Source: SpSt-77 sp049972045 (GTDB taxonomy: Bacteria; Chloroflexota; Anaerolineae; B4-G1; DUEL01). Taken from it: 15,368 nucleotides of DNA. The stretch lies in NCBI GenBank assembly GCA_049972045.1, contig JBMFKS010000073.1:1-15368 (forward strand), read 5' to 3'. The translations under genes and the position numbers were made by a program. This document shows positions 7,857 to 15,228 of the stretch, piece by piece. The notes beneath the pieces were generated by a model. That model did no database searches and had not been told where the DNA came from. It was given only the letters and a program-made list of their open reading frames with translations. The stretch's first letter is position 1. Every line of letters begins with the position of its first letter.

Positions 7857-9026
7857 CTACCCGTGCCTCTGCACAAACCGCCGCATCCGCTCCAGTGCCT
7901 CCTCAATCTTCTCGTACGCGGTCGCGTAGGAACAGCGGACGTATCCTTTGCCGCTGGGGCCGAACGCGCTCCCCGGCACCACGGCCACGTGCTCCTCCTG
8001 GAGCAGTTTTTCGGCGAAGGTGTTGTCGTCCATCCCGGTGACCGCGATGGACGGGAAAGCGTAGAACGCGCCTTTCGGCTCCACGCAGGTCAGCCCGATC
8101 TCGTTCAGGCCGCCCACGATCAACCGGCGCCGTCGGTCGTACTCCTGCCGCATTTCCTCTACGAAGGGCTCCCCCTCTTTGATGGCGACCAGCGCGGCGT
8201 ACTGGGCGACGGTGGGCGCGCACATAATGGTGTACTGATGCACCCGGCGCATCATCTCCATAATCTCCGCCGGGGCCGCGGCCCAGCCGATCCGCCAGCC
8301 CGTCATCGCGTACGCTTTGGAGAAGCCCATCAGCAGGATCGTCCGGCTGTACATCCCCGGTAGACTGGGGAAGCAGACATGCTGGGTGTCGTAGACCAGC
8401 CGGTCGTACAACTCGTCGGAGATGACCAGCAGGTTGTGCCGCTTGACGACGGTCGCGATCTCGTTCAGCCGCTCCCGGGTCATCACCGCACCGGTCGGGT
8501 TGTTGGGGTACCCCAGGAGTAGGGCTTTGGTCCGCGGCGTAACCGCCGCCTCAATCGCCTCCGCCGTCACCTGCCATTCGTTCTCCGCCGACGTCGGCAC
8601 CATCACCGGCACGCCGCCGGCAAAGATGACCTCCGGCGCGTAGGAGACAAAACACGGCTCCGGGATGATGACCTCGTCCCCCGGGTCCAGCGTCGCGGCG
8701 CAGGCCAGATACAGCGCCTCTGAGACCCCCACGGTGATGAGAATCTCGCTGGCGGGGTTGTACGTCTGCCCATAAAGGCGGTCCAGGTGCTCCGCAATGG
8801 CCCGTCGCAATTCCATCAGCCCGGAGTTGGACGTGTAGTGGGTCTCCCCCCGCTTCAGGGCCTCAATCCCGGCCTGCAGAATCGGCTCCGGCGTGGTGAA
8901 ATCCGGCTCGCCGATGCCCAGACTGATGACGTCCTCCATCGTCGCCGCGATGTCAAAGAAGCGGCGAATGCCCGAAGGGGGAACAGAGGCAATCCGTTCC
9001 GAGACGAAGTTGCGAACGCGCGGCAT
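7857..9026 (-). CDS. PLP-dependent class I/II aminotransferase (aspartate/aromatic type)
   Basis: A 389-residue fold-type I aminotransferase that moves an amino group between an amino acid and a 2-oxo acid. PLP-site residues are visible: N176 in YPNNPTGA, D204 and Y207 in ISDELYDRLVY, Lys K237 in GFSKAYAMTGWRIGW (Schiff-base lysine), R245, and the substrate-carboxylate Arg in YVRCSYATA near the C-terminus. The start at 9026 (MPRVRNFV) is chosen because GGAGGG lies 8 bases upstream and homologous enzymes begin there; the frame extends to 9062 only through repeat DNA. The subgroup (COG0436) includes aspartate, alanine, aromatic and N-succinyl-diaminopimelate aminotransferases, so the substrate is open. 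It follows alr on the same strand after the 33-bp repeats. Confidence 0.93.
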   Translation of the reverse strand: MPRVRNFVSERIASVPPSGIRRFFDIAATMEDVISLGIGEPDFTTPEPILQAGIEALKRGETHYTSNSGLMELRRAIAEHLDRLYGQTYNPASEILITVGVSEALYLACAATLDPGDEVIIPEPCFVSYAPEVIFAGGVPVMVPTSAENEWQVTAEAIEAAVTPRTKALLLGYPNNPTGAVMTRERLNEIATVVKRHNLLVISDELYDRLVYDTQHVCFPSLPGMYSRTILLMGFSKAYAMTGWRIGWAAAPAEIMEMMRRVHQYTIMCAPTVAQYAALVAIKEGEPFVEEMRQEYDRRRRLIVGGLNEIGLTCVEPKGAFYAFPSIAVTGMDDNTFAEKLLQEEHVAVVPGSAFGPSGKGYVRCSYATAYEKIEEALERMRRFVQRHG

Positions 9027-9055
9027 CTTTTTATCCCTCCAAACAGGATTGATAG

Positions 9056-9117
9056 GCCACAAATTTCACGAATTTCACGAATGACATATTTCGTGTCAAT
9101 TCGTGCAATTCGTGGCT
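9056..9117. repeat. Imperfect inverted repeat upstream of the aminotransferase gene
   Basis: The left arm GCCACAAATTTCACGAATTT (9056-9075, continuing to about 9082) is the near-complement of the right arm ending in CAATTCGTGGC at about 9117, with a few mismatches and one gap and a short AT-rich loop. The right arm is the first copy of the 33-bp tandem unit. The RNA could form a long hairpin between alr and the aminotransferase gene and may act as a terminator-like or processing structure, but no T-run follows. Confidence 0.6.
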
Positions 9118-9186
9118 AACATTTCGTGTCAATTCGTGCAATTCGTGGCTAACATTTCGTGTCAATTCGTGCAATTCGTGGCTAAC
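9088..9186. repeat. Three perfect tandem copies of a 33-bp repeat
   Basis: Units at 9088-9120, 9121-9153 and 9154-9186 are identical. Each contains three nested TTCGTG words (TTCGTGTCAA, TTCGTGCAA, TTCGTGGCTAAC), giving a finer period of roughly ten bases. The third copy ends on the last base of the alr stop codon. The words resemble dispersed 'AATTCGTG' repeats seen in many bacterial genomes; that resemblance is from memory. There are no spacers between copies, so this is not a CRISPR array. Confidence 0.95.
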
Positions 9187-10334
9187 TAAACATAAACCCG
9201 GACGACGCGGGGGAGAATGGACGTGGTCACCTCGTAGTTGATGGTCTCCGCCCAGGCCGCCACCTCCTCCGCGCGCAGTTCGGCCTCCCCCTGACGGCCG
9301 AAAATCACCGCGATATCCCCCTCCTGAACTTCCGGGATATGGCTCACGTCCACCACAATCTGGTCCATACTAACCCGTCCCAGGACTGGCGCGCGCCGGC
9401 CGTGGAGCAGGACGGCGCCCCGGTTGGAGAGGAGGCGATGGTAGCCGTCGCCGTAGCCCACCGGCAGCAGCGCTACCCGCATCGGCCGGTCCGGAATGAA
9501 CGTCCGGCCGTAGCCGACGCCCCAGCCCGCCGGGATTGTCCGCACCCGCACCACCCGGCTCTTCAGCGCCATCGCAGGCCGGAGCGGGAATACGGGCGGC
9601 CACTCGGACGACGGGTCCAGCCCATAGATGGCGATGCCCGGCCGGACCGCGTCCAGGTGGGCCTCCGGGAACCGCATCGTCGCCGCGCTGTTGCAGGCAT
9701 GCCGCAATGGAATAGAGATTCCGGCCCCGTTCAGCCCTTCCAACACGTCCACAAACCGCCGGAACTGGAGCCGCATGTACGAGGGGTCGGCGGAGTCGGC
9801 GGTGCAGAAGTGGGTGAAGACGCCCTCCAGGGAAAGGCCCGGCAGGGTAGCGAGGGCGCGGGCGAAGGGGACGACTTCGTCGGGCAGGAGGCCGAAGCGG
9901 CCCATACCGGTATCCACTTTGACGTGGACGGGGACGGTCACCCCAGCGGCGACAGCGCGGGCCGAGAGGGCCTGGGCGAATTCCCGAGTGGTGACCGTGG
10001 GCGTGAGCCCCCAGCGGACCACCGCCTCGGCGCCGTCGGGGGGGATGTAGCCCATCACCAGAATGGGGGCAGAGATGCTGGCCTGCCGGAGTTCAGCCCC
10101 CTCCAGCAGGCGGTGGACCGCCAACCGGGCGGCGCCGGCCTGCAGAGCCGCCCGGGCGACGGGGACGGCACCGTGGCCATAGGCATTGGCCTTGACCACA
10201 GCGATCACCTGAACGCGCGGGCCCACAAACCGGCAGAACGACCGGATATTGGCCCGGATCGCCTCCAGTTCTATCTCTGCCCAGGTAACCGTACCGGGAG
10301 GAAGGGCAGGTGGGAGATCGCAGAATGGGCTCAC
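9186..10334 (-). CDS. alr: Alanine racemase
   Basis: A 382-residue fold-type III PLP enzyme that converts L- to D-alanine for peptidoglycan. The PLP lysine is K48 in VVKANAYGHG, the second catalytic base is Y275 in GWGVGYGRTF, and family segments HVKVDTGMGRFG, HACNSAATM, RPGIAIYG and VSMDQIVVDV are all present in order. The open frame reaches back to 10535, but that extension crosses a direct repeat and the promoter, so it is not coding. GTG 10334 gives normal family length and lies about 37 bases after the expected transcription start; it has no good ribosome site, so the exact start is uncertain. It is the first gene of the minus-strand group; the 33-bp repeats follow its stop. Confidence 0.94.
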   Translation of the reverse strand: MSPFCDLPPALPPGTVTWAEIELEAIRANIRSFCRFVGPRVQVIAVVKANAYGHGAVPVARAALQAGAARLAVHRLLEGAELRQASISAPILVMGYIPPDGAEAVVRWGLTPTVTTREFAQALSARAVAAGVTVPVHVKVDTGMGRFGLLPDEVVPFARALATLPGLSLEGVFTHFCTADSADPSYMRLQFRRFVDVLEGLNGAGISIPLRHACNSAATMRFPEAHLDAVRPGIAIYGLDPSSEWPPVFPLRPAMALKSRVVRVRTIPAGWGVGYGRTFIPDRPMRVALLPVGYGDGYHRLLSNRGAVLLHGRRAPVLGRVSMDQIVVDVSHIPEVQEGDIAVIFGRQGEAELRAEEVAAWAETINYEVTTSILPRVVRVYV

Positions 10335-10377
10335 AGGACGGACGAACGGCCAGCAGATTCGGAAAATACCGGATTGT

Positions 10378-10405
10378 AGTATACCACCATCTCCCGTGCG
10401 GGCAA
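10378..10405 (-). promoter_or_regulatory. Sigma70-type promoter for alr
   Basis: Minus-strand TATACT (10378-10383) matches the -10 consensus at 5 of 6 positions. TTGCCC (10400-10405) lies 16 bases upstream and matches the -35 at 4 of 6. Transcription would start near 10371, which excludes translation of the long upstream frame extension of alr and supports the GTG at 10334. Confidence 0.5.
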
Positions 10406-10452
10406 GTGCTTCCCATCCCCAGAGGCATGTTAGGCCCATGGCTGGCATCTTC

Positions 10453-10520
10453 GTTCGTCGTGAGGCACGGAACGAAGTGGAGTGCCGTTCGTAGCGAGGC
10501 ACGGAACGAAGTGGAGTGCC
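10453..10520. repeat. Two tandem copies of a 34-bp repeat
   Basis: Units at 10453-10486 and 10487-10520 differ only at two or three bases near the seventh to ninth position; the last 25 bases (from GAGGCACGG to GGAGTGCC) are identical. Inside each copy GGCAC and GTGCC are 13 bases apart and can pair, so each unit may fold as a small hairpin. It lies upstream of the alr promoter. It looks like a dispersed non-coding repeat rather than a regulator site, but two copies in one window cannot settle this. Confidence 0.85.
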
Positions 10521-10567
10521 CGTTTCGTCACACAACTGTTACTCCTGTGAAACGCCCTGGATTCCTT

Positions 10568-10702
10568 TTGAGTCTAAAATAAGCATAACTCCACTGCAAG
10601 AAGGTCATTTTACTGCAGAGGCCGCAGAGTACGCAGAGCAATGCTCATGAAAAACTTTGCGCTCTTTGCCTCCTTTGCGGTTAGTTTTTGCAGTAGACTC
10701 AA
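10568..10702. repeat. 135-bp palindromic repeat element (MITE-like)
   Basis: The ends are a perfect 9-bp inverted repeat, TTGAGTCTA (10568-10576) and TAGACTCAA (10694-10702). Inside it a second pair ACTGCAA (10593-10599) and TTGCAGT (10688-10694) and purine-rich words such as CCGCAGAG and ACGCAGAG face CTTTGCG, CTTTGCC and TTTGCGG on the other arm. The whole can fold as one long imperfect hairpin. It resembles the 'GCAGAGG/CCTCTGC' dispersed repeats of many large bacterial genomes (from memory). No transposase is near. No target-site duplication is clear. Confidence 0.6.
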
Positions 10703-10778
10703 GCATGAAACCGACATCCGGCATCAGACGTCCATAGCATAGAGCAGCATAGAGCGTTCTCACGAAAGGAGGGAGATC

Positions 10779-12092
10779 ATGCGGAAATGGGCCTGTTTTC
10801 TACTGAGCCTTCTGACGGCCTTGCTGGCAACTTCGGGGGCATCCGCCCAGGGCCCCGGCCCCCAGCACACCGAACCGGTCTGGCAGGCGGCGTACTGGAA
10901 CAACACCGACCTGGCAGGCACCCCGGTCCTCTGGCGGGCCGAGGCGAATCTGGATTATGACTGGGGCCTCGGCTCCCCCGCGCCGGAGGTCAGCGCCGAC
11001 TACTTCTCCGCCCGCTGGACCCGCTACATAGACGTCCCCGCGCCCACCACCTACCGCTTCACCGCCACCAGCGACGACGGGGTGCGCGTCTGGCTGGACG
11101 GCGCGCTCATCATCAACCAGTGGTACGACCACGCCGTCCAGACCGTCAGCGTAGACCGGACCCTCAGCGCGGGGCATCACCTCCTCGTCGTGGAATTCTA
11201 CGAGCGCACCGGCCACGCCGTCATCCGGTTCTCCTGGGATGTGGCGCCCCCGACCATCACCCACTGGCGCGGTGAATACTACAACAATCCCAACCTGGAA
11301 GGCAGTCCGGCCCTGATCCGGGACGACGCCCACATTCGCTTTGAGTGGGGCACCGGTGCTCCTGCTTCGGGTATCAATGCCGACAACTTCTCCGTCCGCT
11401 GGACCCGCAACCTGGACCTCTCGGCCGGAATGTATCGCTTTACGATGACCGTGGATGACGGCGGCCGCCTGTGGGTCAACAACCATCTGCTTCTGGATGC
11501 CTGGCGCGACCAGGGCGTCACCTCGTATGTGGGGGACATCTATCTTCCTGGGGGAGCCATCCCGATCAAAATGGAGTACTATGAACGGGCAGGGGAGGCT
11601 GTGGCCAAACTCTCCTGGCAGAAAATGGACGGCGGCGTCACGCCGACTCCGCCGACCCCGGTGCCGGGCGTCATCATCGTGGACGACACCGATGCGGGCT
11701 TTGTGACCGGTGGCAGTGCCAGCGGCTGGCGGGTGGCCTACACCGGCTACAACGGGCGGATGCTCTGGACCTACAACAACGACCGGATCCGGACCAACTA
11801 CAACTGGGCCCGCTGGTATCCCCGTCTGCGGGCGGGTTGGTACGAGGTCTTCGTCTACGTCCCTGGCCAAAACGCCACCTCCACCCGGGCTCGCTACTGG
11901 GTCTCCCACGCCGACGGCTTCACCCTTCGGGTGGTGAACCAGTCGGCGTACAGCAACCAGTGGGTCTCCCTGGGGACCTACCGCTTCCGGGGCACGCGGG
12001 ACGATTACGTCTCGCTGGCGGATGTCACCTTTGAGCCATATCTCTCCCGGCGCGTCGGCTTTGATGCAGTGAAGTGGGTACCGAAGAGATAA
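10779..12092 (+). CDS. Secreted protein with two PA14 domains and a golvesin-like C-terminal domain
   Basis: A 437-residue exported protein. Residues 1-23 form a Sec signal peptide (positive MRK, hydrophobic LLSLLTALLA, cleavage after ASA). Two PA14 beta-barrel domains follow, about 33-147 and 152-272. Both show the typical pattern of WNNTDLxG / YNNPNLEG, then FSxRWTR, then YRFTxTxDDGxRLWV and LxVEYYERxG. These usually bind carbohydrate or cell-surface glycans. A PTPPTPVPG linker leads to residues about 288-437, which resemble the golvesin/Xly C-terminal beta-sandwich (VDDTDAGF, WYEVFVYVP, and the ending VGFDAVKWV). No catalytic domain is seen, so it is probably a binding or structural surface protein. 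ATG 10779 follows AAAGGAGG (10765-10772). It stands alone, convergent to the rRNA operon, with a terminator directly at its stop codon. Confidence 0.9.
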   Translation: MRKWACFLLSLLTALLATSGASAQGPGPQHTEPVWQAAYWNNTDLAGTPVLWRAEANLDYDWGLGSPAPEVSADYFSARWTRYIDVPAPTTYRFTATSDDGVRVWLDGALIINQWYDHAVQTVSVDRTLSAGHHLLVVEFYERTGHAVIRFSWDVAPPTITHWRGEYYNNPNLEGSPALIRDDAHIRFEWGTGAPASGINADNFSVRWTRNLDLSAGMYRFTMTVDDGGRLWVNNHLLLDAWRDQGVTSYVGDIYLPGGAIPIKMEYYERAGEAVAKLSWQKMDGGVTPTPPTPVPGVIIVDDTDAGFVTGGSASGWRVAYTGYNGRMLWTYNNDRIRTNYNWARWYPRLRAGWYEVFVYVPGQNATSTRARYWVSHADGFTLRVVNQSAYSNQWVSLGTYRFRGTRDDYVSLADVTFEPYLSRRVGFDAVKWVPKR

Positions 12093-12129
12093 AAAAGTGC
12101 CAGGCAGCGGGCAGGTGCCTGGCACTTTT
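12093..12129. terminator. Bidirectional terminator of the PA14 gene and the rRNA operon
   Basis: A perfect 14-bp stem, AAAAGTGCCAGGCA (12093-12106) with TGCCTGGCACTTTT (12116-12129), around a 9-base loop. The + strand copy starts right after the PA14 stop codon (12090-12092) and ends in four T. Read from the other strand it ends in six T and lies 16 bases past the 5S 3' end, so it can end the rRNA transcript too. The stem shares CCAGGCA/TGCCTGG with the terminator at 4101-4144. Confidence 0.9.
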
Positions 12130-12145
12130 GGAGTAAAGAAAAGGG

Positions 12146-12268
<123 letters not shown>

Positions 12269-12649
12269 CACTTCGTCCAGTCAGGGGACAGTCACCGTGA
12301 AGGCCCTGTCACCTCACTGAATTCACCCACAACCGAATCGGATGAGTGCGGCTCCCATTTCTCCGCATCACGGCAAGCCCTCGACCGTTAGTACGGGTCG
12401 GCTCCACGCATTGCTGCGCTTCCACCCCCCGCCTATCAAACCGGTAGTCTCCCGGCGGTCTTACCCGGTTCACCCGGTGGGGGACCTCATCTTGGGGCGC
12501 GTTTCCCACTTAGATGCTTTCAGTGGTTATCGCTGCCAGACATGGCTACCCAGCGATGCCCCTGGCGGGACAGCTGGCACACCAGAGGTCTGTCCACCCT
12601 GGTCCTCTCGTACTGAGGGCAGCTCCCCTCAAGTCCCCTGCGCCCGCAC

Positions 12650-12692
<43 letters not shown>

Positions 12693-12700
12693 ACGTATCG

Positions 12701-12734
<34 letters not shown>

Positions 12735-12738
12735 TGTC

Positions 12739-12774
<36 letters not shown>

Positions 12775-12810
12775 GAGCGAGGCCGTCGATGTGAACTCTT
12801 GGGCCTCACC

Positions 12811-12841
<31 letters not shown>

Positions 12842-12992
12842 GTAAGCCACGGCCCTTCCACCCGGTACCGTGGGATCACTAAGCCCGACTTTCGTCCCTG
12901 CTCGGCTTGTAGGCCTCACAGTCAAGCCCCCTTATGCCTTTGCACTCTCCGGTGGGTTTCCATTCCACCTGAGGGGACCTTTGGGCGCCTCT

Positions 12993-13040
<48 letters not shown>

Positions 13041-13187
13041 GGTCCCCCTGCCGGATCACGGCCAGGGGTTAGGGCCAAGACTTAGCCAGGGTGGTATTTC
13101 AAGGTTGGCTCCACCGAGGCTGGCGCCCCGGCTTCTCCGCCTCCCACCTATCCTACACAGACTAAGCCCTAACCCAGTACCAAGTTG

Positions 13188-13218
<31 letters not shown>

Positions 13219-13316
13219 GTGCGGGTACACGGCATCTTCACCGCGACTTCAATTTCGCCGGGTCCCTCGTTGAGACAGCGCCCCGCTCGTTACGCCATTC
13301 GTGCGGGTCGGAACTT

Positions 13317-14079
13317 CACGCTTCCCCCGAGTTTCCTCGGGGCGCAGACTATCCCTTCATCTCACCGAGCAACCGTAGGAGATCGTCCTTCGCATACTTC
13401 CGCCGGCCAGAAGGGTTCATAGAGTACGCGATTTCTATGATCTGCCGGAGATACACCGGATTGGTGTGATGATGGGTGTAGACCAACCGGGTAATCTCCG
13501 CAAACTTCTGGAAATCGTTTCCCTTCGCTCCGGCCAGCGGGAACTTCTCAAAGTGGGGAACGATTTTCCGGGCCAGGTCGGCAACGGAGCGAACCTCATA
13601 CTTATAGGTTCGGTCCGAGCGACTGTACCGAATCGCCCCACACCCGAAGAAGTCGCGCAGCGCCTTCAGGAGATCCAGGTCTCGTTCCGAGAGAGAGACG
13701 GAAAACGAAGGTCTCGTTTCAATACCCACCCGCAATTTCGGGCGTTGATTGAAACTCACCATAAAGGTGCCCTCCCCCTCCACGAGACCGGTCACATACC
13801 ACGGGTGCAATCGCACTTTACCCCCTTTTGTGAAGGACGCCTCCTTAGTTGCCCCCTTCTTCCGCCTCGGGCGGAAGGGTGAGAGCCGGCGTATTGCGCA
13901 CGGGAGGTGCGTGCGCCTCCCCTTTCGGGTCAGTCGTTACGGGGTCAGTCCTGCGCTGACGCTCAGGACGACTTCCCTCGGGATTACCCACTGCGGCCCC
14001 GCTTCCGCAGGAGGGCTTCCCCGATATGAGCCGGCTTTTCGTTCACCCCTCACGGGGTGACAGGGCAAGTTCAGCACTT
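13317..14079 (-). ncRNA. Group I intron at 23S position 1951 (763 nt), with homing endonuclease gene
   Basis: The 5' exon ends in U1951 and the intron ends in G, as group I splicing requires; the 3' exon resumes at A1952 (13316). P1 can be drawn as exon GGGU plus intron AAGU, a 5-base loop, then ACUU and guide GCCC, with the U.G pair at the splice site. P7 is GACTGACCC (13935-13927) with GGGATAGTC (13355-13347), one A-A mismatch inside, matching the R and S elements. A hairpin (P9) with a GAAA-type loop lies near the 3' end. The endonuclease gene fills the P8 side of the loop between the P7 strands. Its P7 sequence (AACGAC type) differs from the other two introns here. Subgroup was not determined. 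Confidence 0.9.
13349..13816 (-). CDS. LAGLIDADG homing endonuclease, intron-encoded (site 1951)
   Basis: A 155-residue protein with one LAGLIDADG motif (YVTGLVEGEGTF, residues 7-18; E15 stands where I-CreI has its catalytic Asp). It is near the I-CreI length (163) and so should act as a homodimer. The middle has FFGCG (residues about 57-61), then IVPHFEKFPL and an ending IAYSMNPSGRRK, shared with the second endonuclease in this rRNA gene. It would cut intron-less 23S copies at this site and spread the intron; whether it is active is not shown. The start is GTG 13816 with AAGGGGG four bases upstream. Its TAG stop (13349-13351) lies inside the S strand of P7, so protein and ribozyme share bases. 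Confidence 0.9.
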   Translation of the reverse strand: MRLHPWYVTGLVEGEGTFMVSFNQRPKLRVGIETRPSFSVSLSERDLDLLKALRDFFGCGAIRYSRSDRTYKYEVRSVADLARKIVPHFEKFPLAGAKGNDFQKFAEITRLVYTHHHTNPVYLRQIIEIAYSMNPSGRRKYAKDDLLRLLGEMKG

Positions 14080-14099
14080 ACCCGACAAGGAATTTCGCT
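14080..14099 (-). rRNA. 20-nt 23S micro-exon (E. coli 1932-1951)
   Basis: AGCGAAATTCC...GTCGGGT corresponds base for base in length to E. coli 1932-1951 and stands between the introns at 1931 and 1951. It must be joined to its neighbours by two separate splicing reactions to make a working helix 70/71 region. Confidence 0.92.
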
Positions 14100-14731
14100 C
14101 GGTTTCCCCCGCTCTGTTTCCAGAGGGGCCGGACTTTATCTTCTCCGCCCGGTGTTCATCGTGGACGCAATGGCACGGATTTTCTCTATCCCTTCGGGGG
14201 TCAGATGCTCGCCACGCTCCATCAGCAGCAGGATTCTCCGAAACTTCAGAAAATCCAGTCGCTTCTTCGTTTTGAGGGGATGCTTCTCAAAGAAGGGGAT
14301 GATGCGTTCCCTCAGATGCGCCATCTTGCGCACCTGATAAGCCATCCGCTCTCCCTCCTTCCGGCGCACCACCCCACATCCGAAGAACGCTTTCAGGGCA
14401 TACAGGACTTGCACGTCTCGCTCGTGCTGAACGACTGCGAACTCCGGCAGCACCTGATACCCTGCGCTCATCTCCGGATGGGGATGAATGTCCACATAGA
14501 AACATCCCTCCCCGTCCACGAACCCCACGACCCATTGCGCTTCCAGTTTCATACCGGGCGAAGCCGAACGTAAAGTCTCTGAGGGTTCTTCCGTCATCAT
14601 CGGAAGCCTTCCCTGCGGATTGTCCCCATGTCCGGCGGATTTTTACTGCCCATCGCGCGGATGGACGAGTACCGTCCGGCTGTGTGAGGAGTTTCCCGCA
14701 TATAGTTCGGTTTTACTAAGGCTCGCGAAGA
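14100..14731 (-). ncRNA. Group I intron at 23S position 1931 (632 nt), with homing endonuclease gene
   Basis: The 5' exon ends in U1931 (14732) and the intron ends in G (14100); A1932 follows. P1 pairs exon CTAAGGT with guide GCCTTAG, ending in the U.G pair. The core shows P4-like TATATGCGGGAAACTCC, Q-like CAATCCGCAGGGAAGGC, R with CTCAGAGACTTTACG, and S with AAGATAAAGTCC; P7 pairs GACTTTA (14577-14571) with TAAAGTC (14138-14132). The 3' end carries a CTCTGGAAACAGAG hairpin (P9). The endonuclease gene lies in the P8 interval and overlaps both R and S. Site 1931 is also used by introns in Thermotoga and Simkania 23S genes (literature memory). Confidence 0.9.
14136..14600 (-). CDS. LAGLIDADG homing endonuclease, intron-encoded (site 1931)
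   Basis: A 154-residue single-motif LAGLIDADG protein: WVVGFVDGEGCF at 23-34, with E31 in the catalytic acid position, then FFGCG, IIPFFEKHPLKTKK, DFLKF and ASTMNTGRRR. It aligns by eye along its length with the site-1951 endonuclease, so the two are paralogues. As a single-motif member it should form a homodimer and cut 23S DNA around position 1931. The N-terminal EEPSETLR is read from the conserved R element of the ribozyme (CCTCAGAGAC), a known habit of such genes, and the TAA stop (14136-14138) lies in the S strand of P7. Two adjacent ATG codons are possible starts (14600, 14597), with AGGGAAGG upstream. Activity is not shown, but the frame is intact. Confidence 0.9.
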   Translation of the reverse strand: MMTEEPSETLRSASPGMKLEAQWVVGFVDGEGCFYVDIHPHPEMSAGYQVLPEFAVVQHERDVQVLYALKAFFGCGVVRRKEGERMAYQVRKMAHLRERIIPFFEKHPLKTKKRLDFLKFRRILLLMERGEHLTPEGIEKIRAIASTMNTGRRR

Positions 14732-14745
14732 ACCTTAGGACCGTT
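14732..14745 (-). rRNA. 14-nt 23S micro-exon (E. coli 1918-1931)
   Basis: AACGGTCCTAAGGT matches E. coli 1918-1931 in length and sequence and lies alone between the introns at 1917 and 1931. Part of it (CTAAGGT) must also serve as the 5' splice-site strand of P1 for the downstream intron. Confidence 0.92.
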
Positions 14746-15167
<422 letters not shown>

Positions 15168-15187
15168 AGAGCTTCGCCTTGCGGCTA

Positions 15188-15228
<41 letters not shown>

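Larger units (their letters stand above)
10335..10778. other. Gene-free divergent intergenic region between alr and the PA14 gene
   Basis: No credible gene is seen in these 444 bases. From left to right they hold the alr leader and promoter (10378-10405), a 34-bp direct repeat (10453-10520), a palindromic element (10568-10702), a perfect 10-bp duplication AGCATAGAGC (10736-10745 and 10746-10755), and the ribosome site AAAGGAGG (10765-10772) of the PA14 gene. The short frames here are repeat translations. I could not find a convincing promoter for the + strand gene. Confidence 0.8.

Noticed and set aside
9088..9186. CRISPR array
   Set aside because: The three units are directly adjacent with no spacers and no cas genes are near.
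10335..10535. N-terminal extension of alr to 10535
   Set aside because: It runs through the 34-bp direct repeat and the likely promoter, has no family similarity, and would make the enzyme 67 residues too long.
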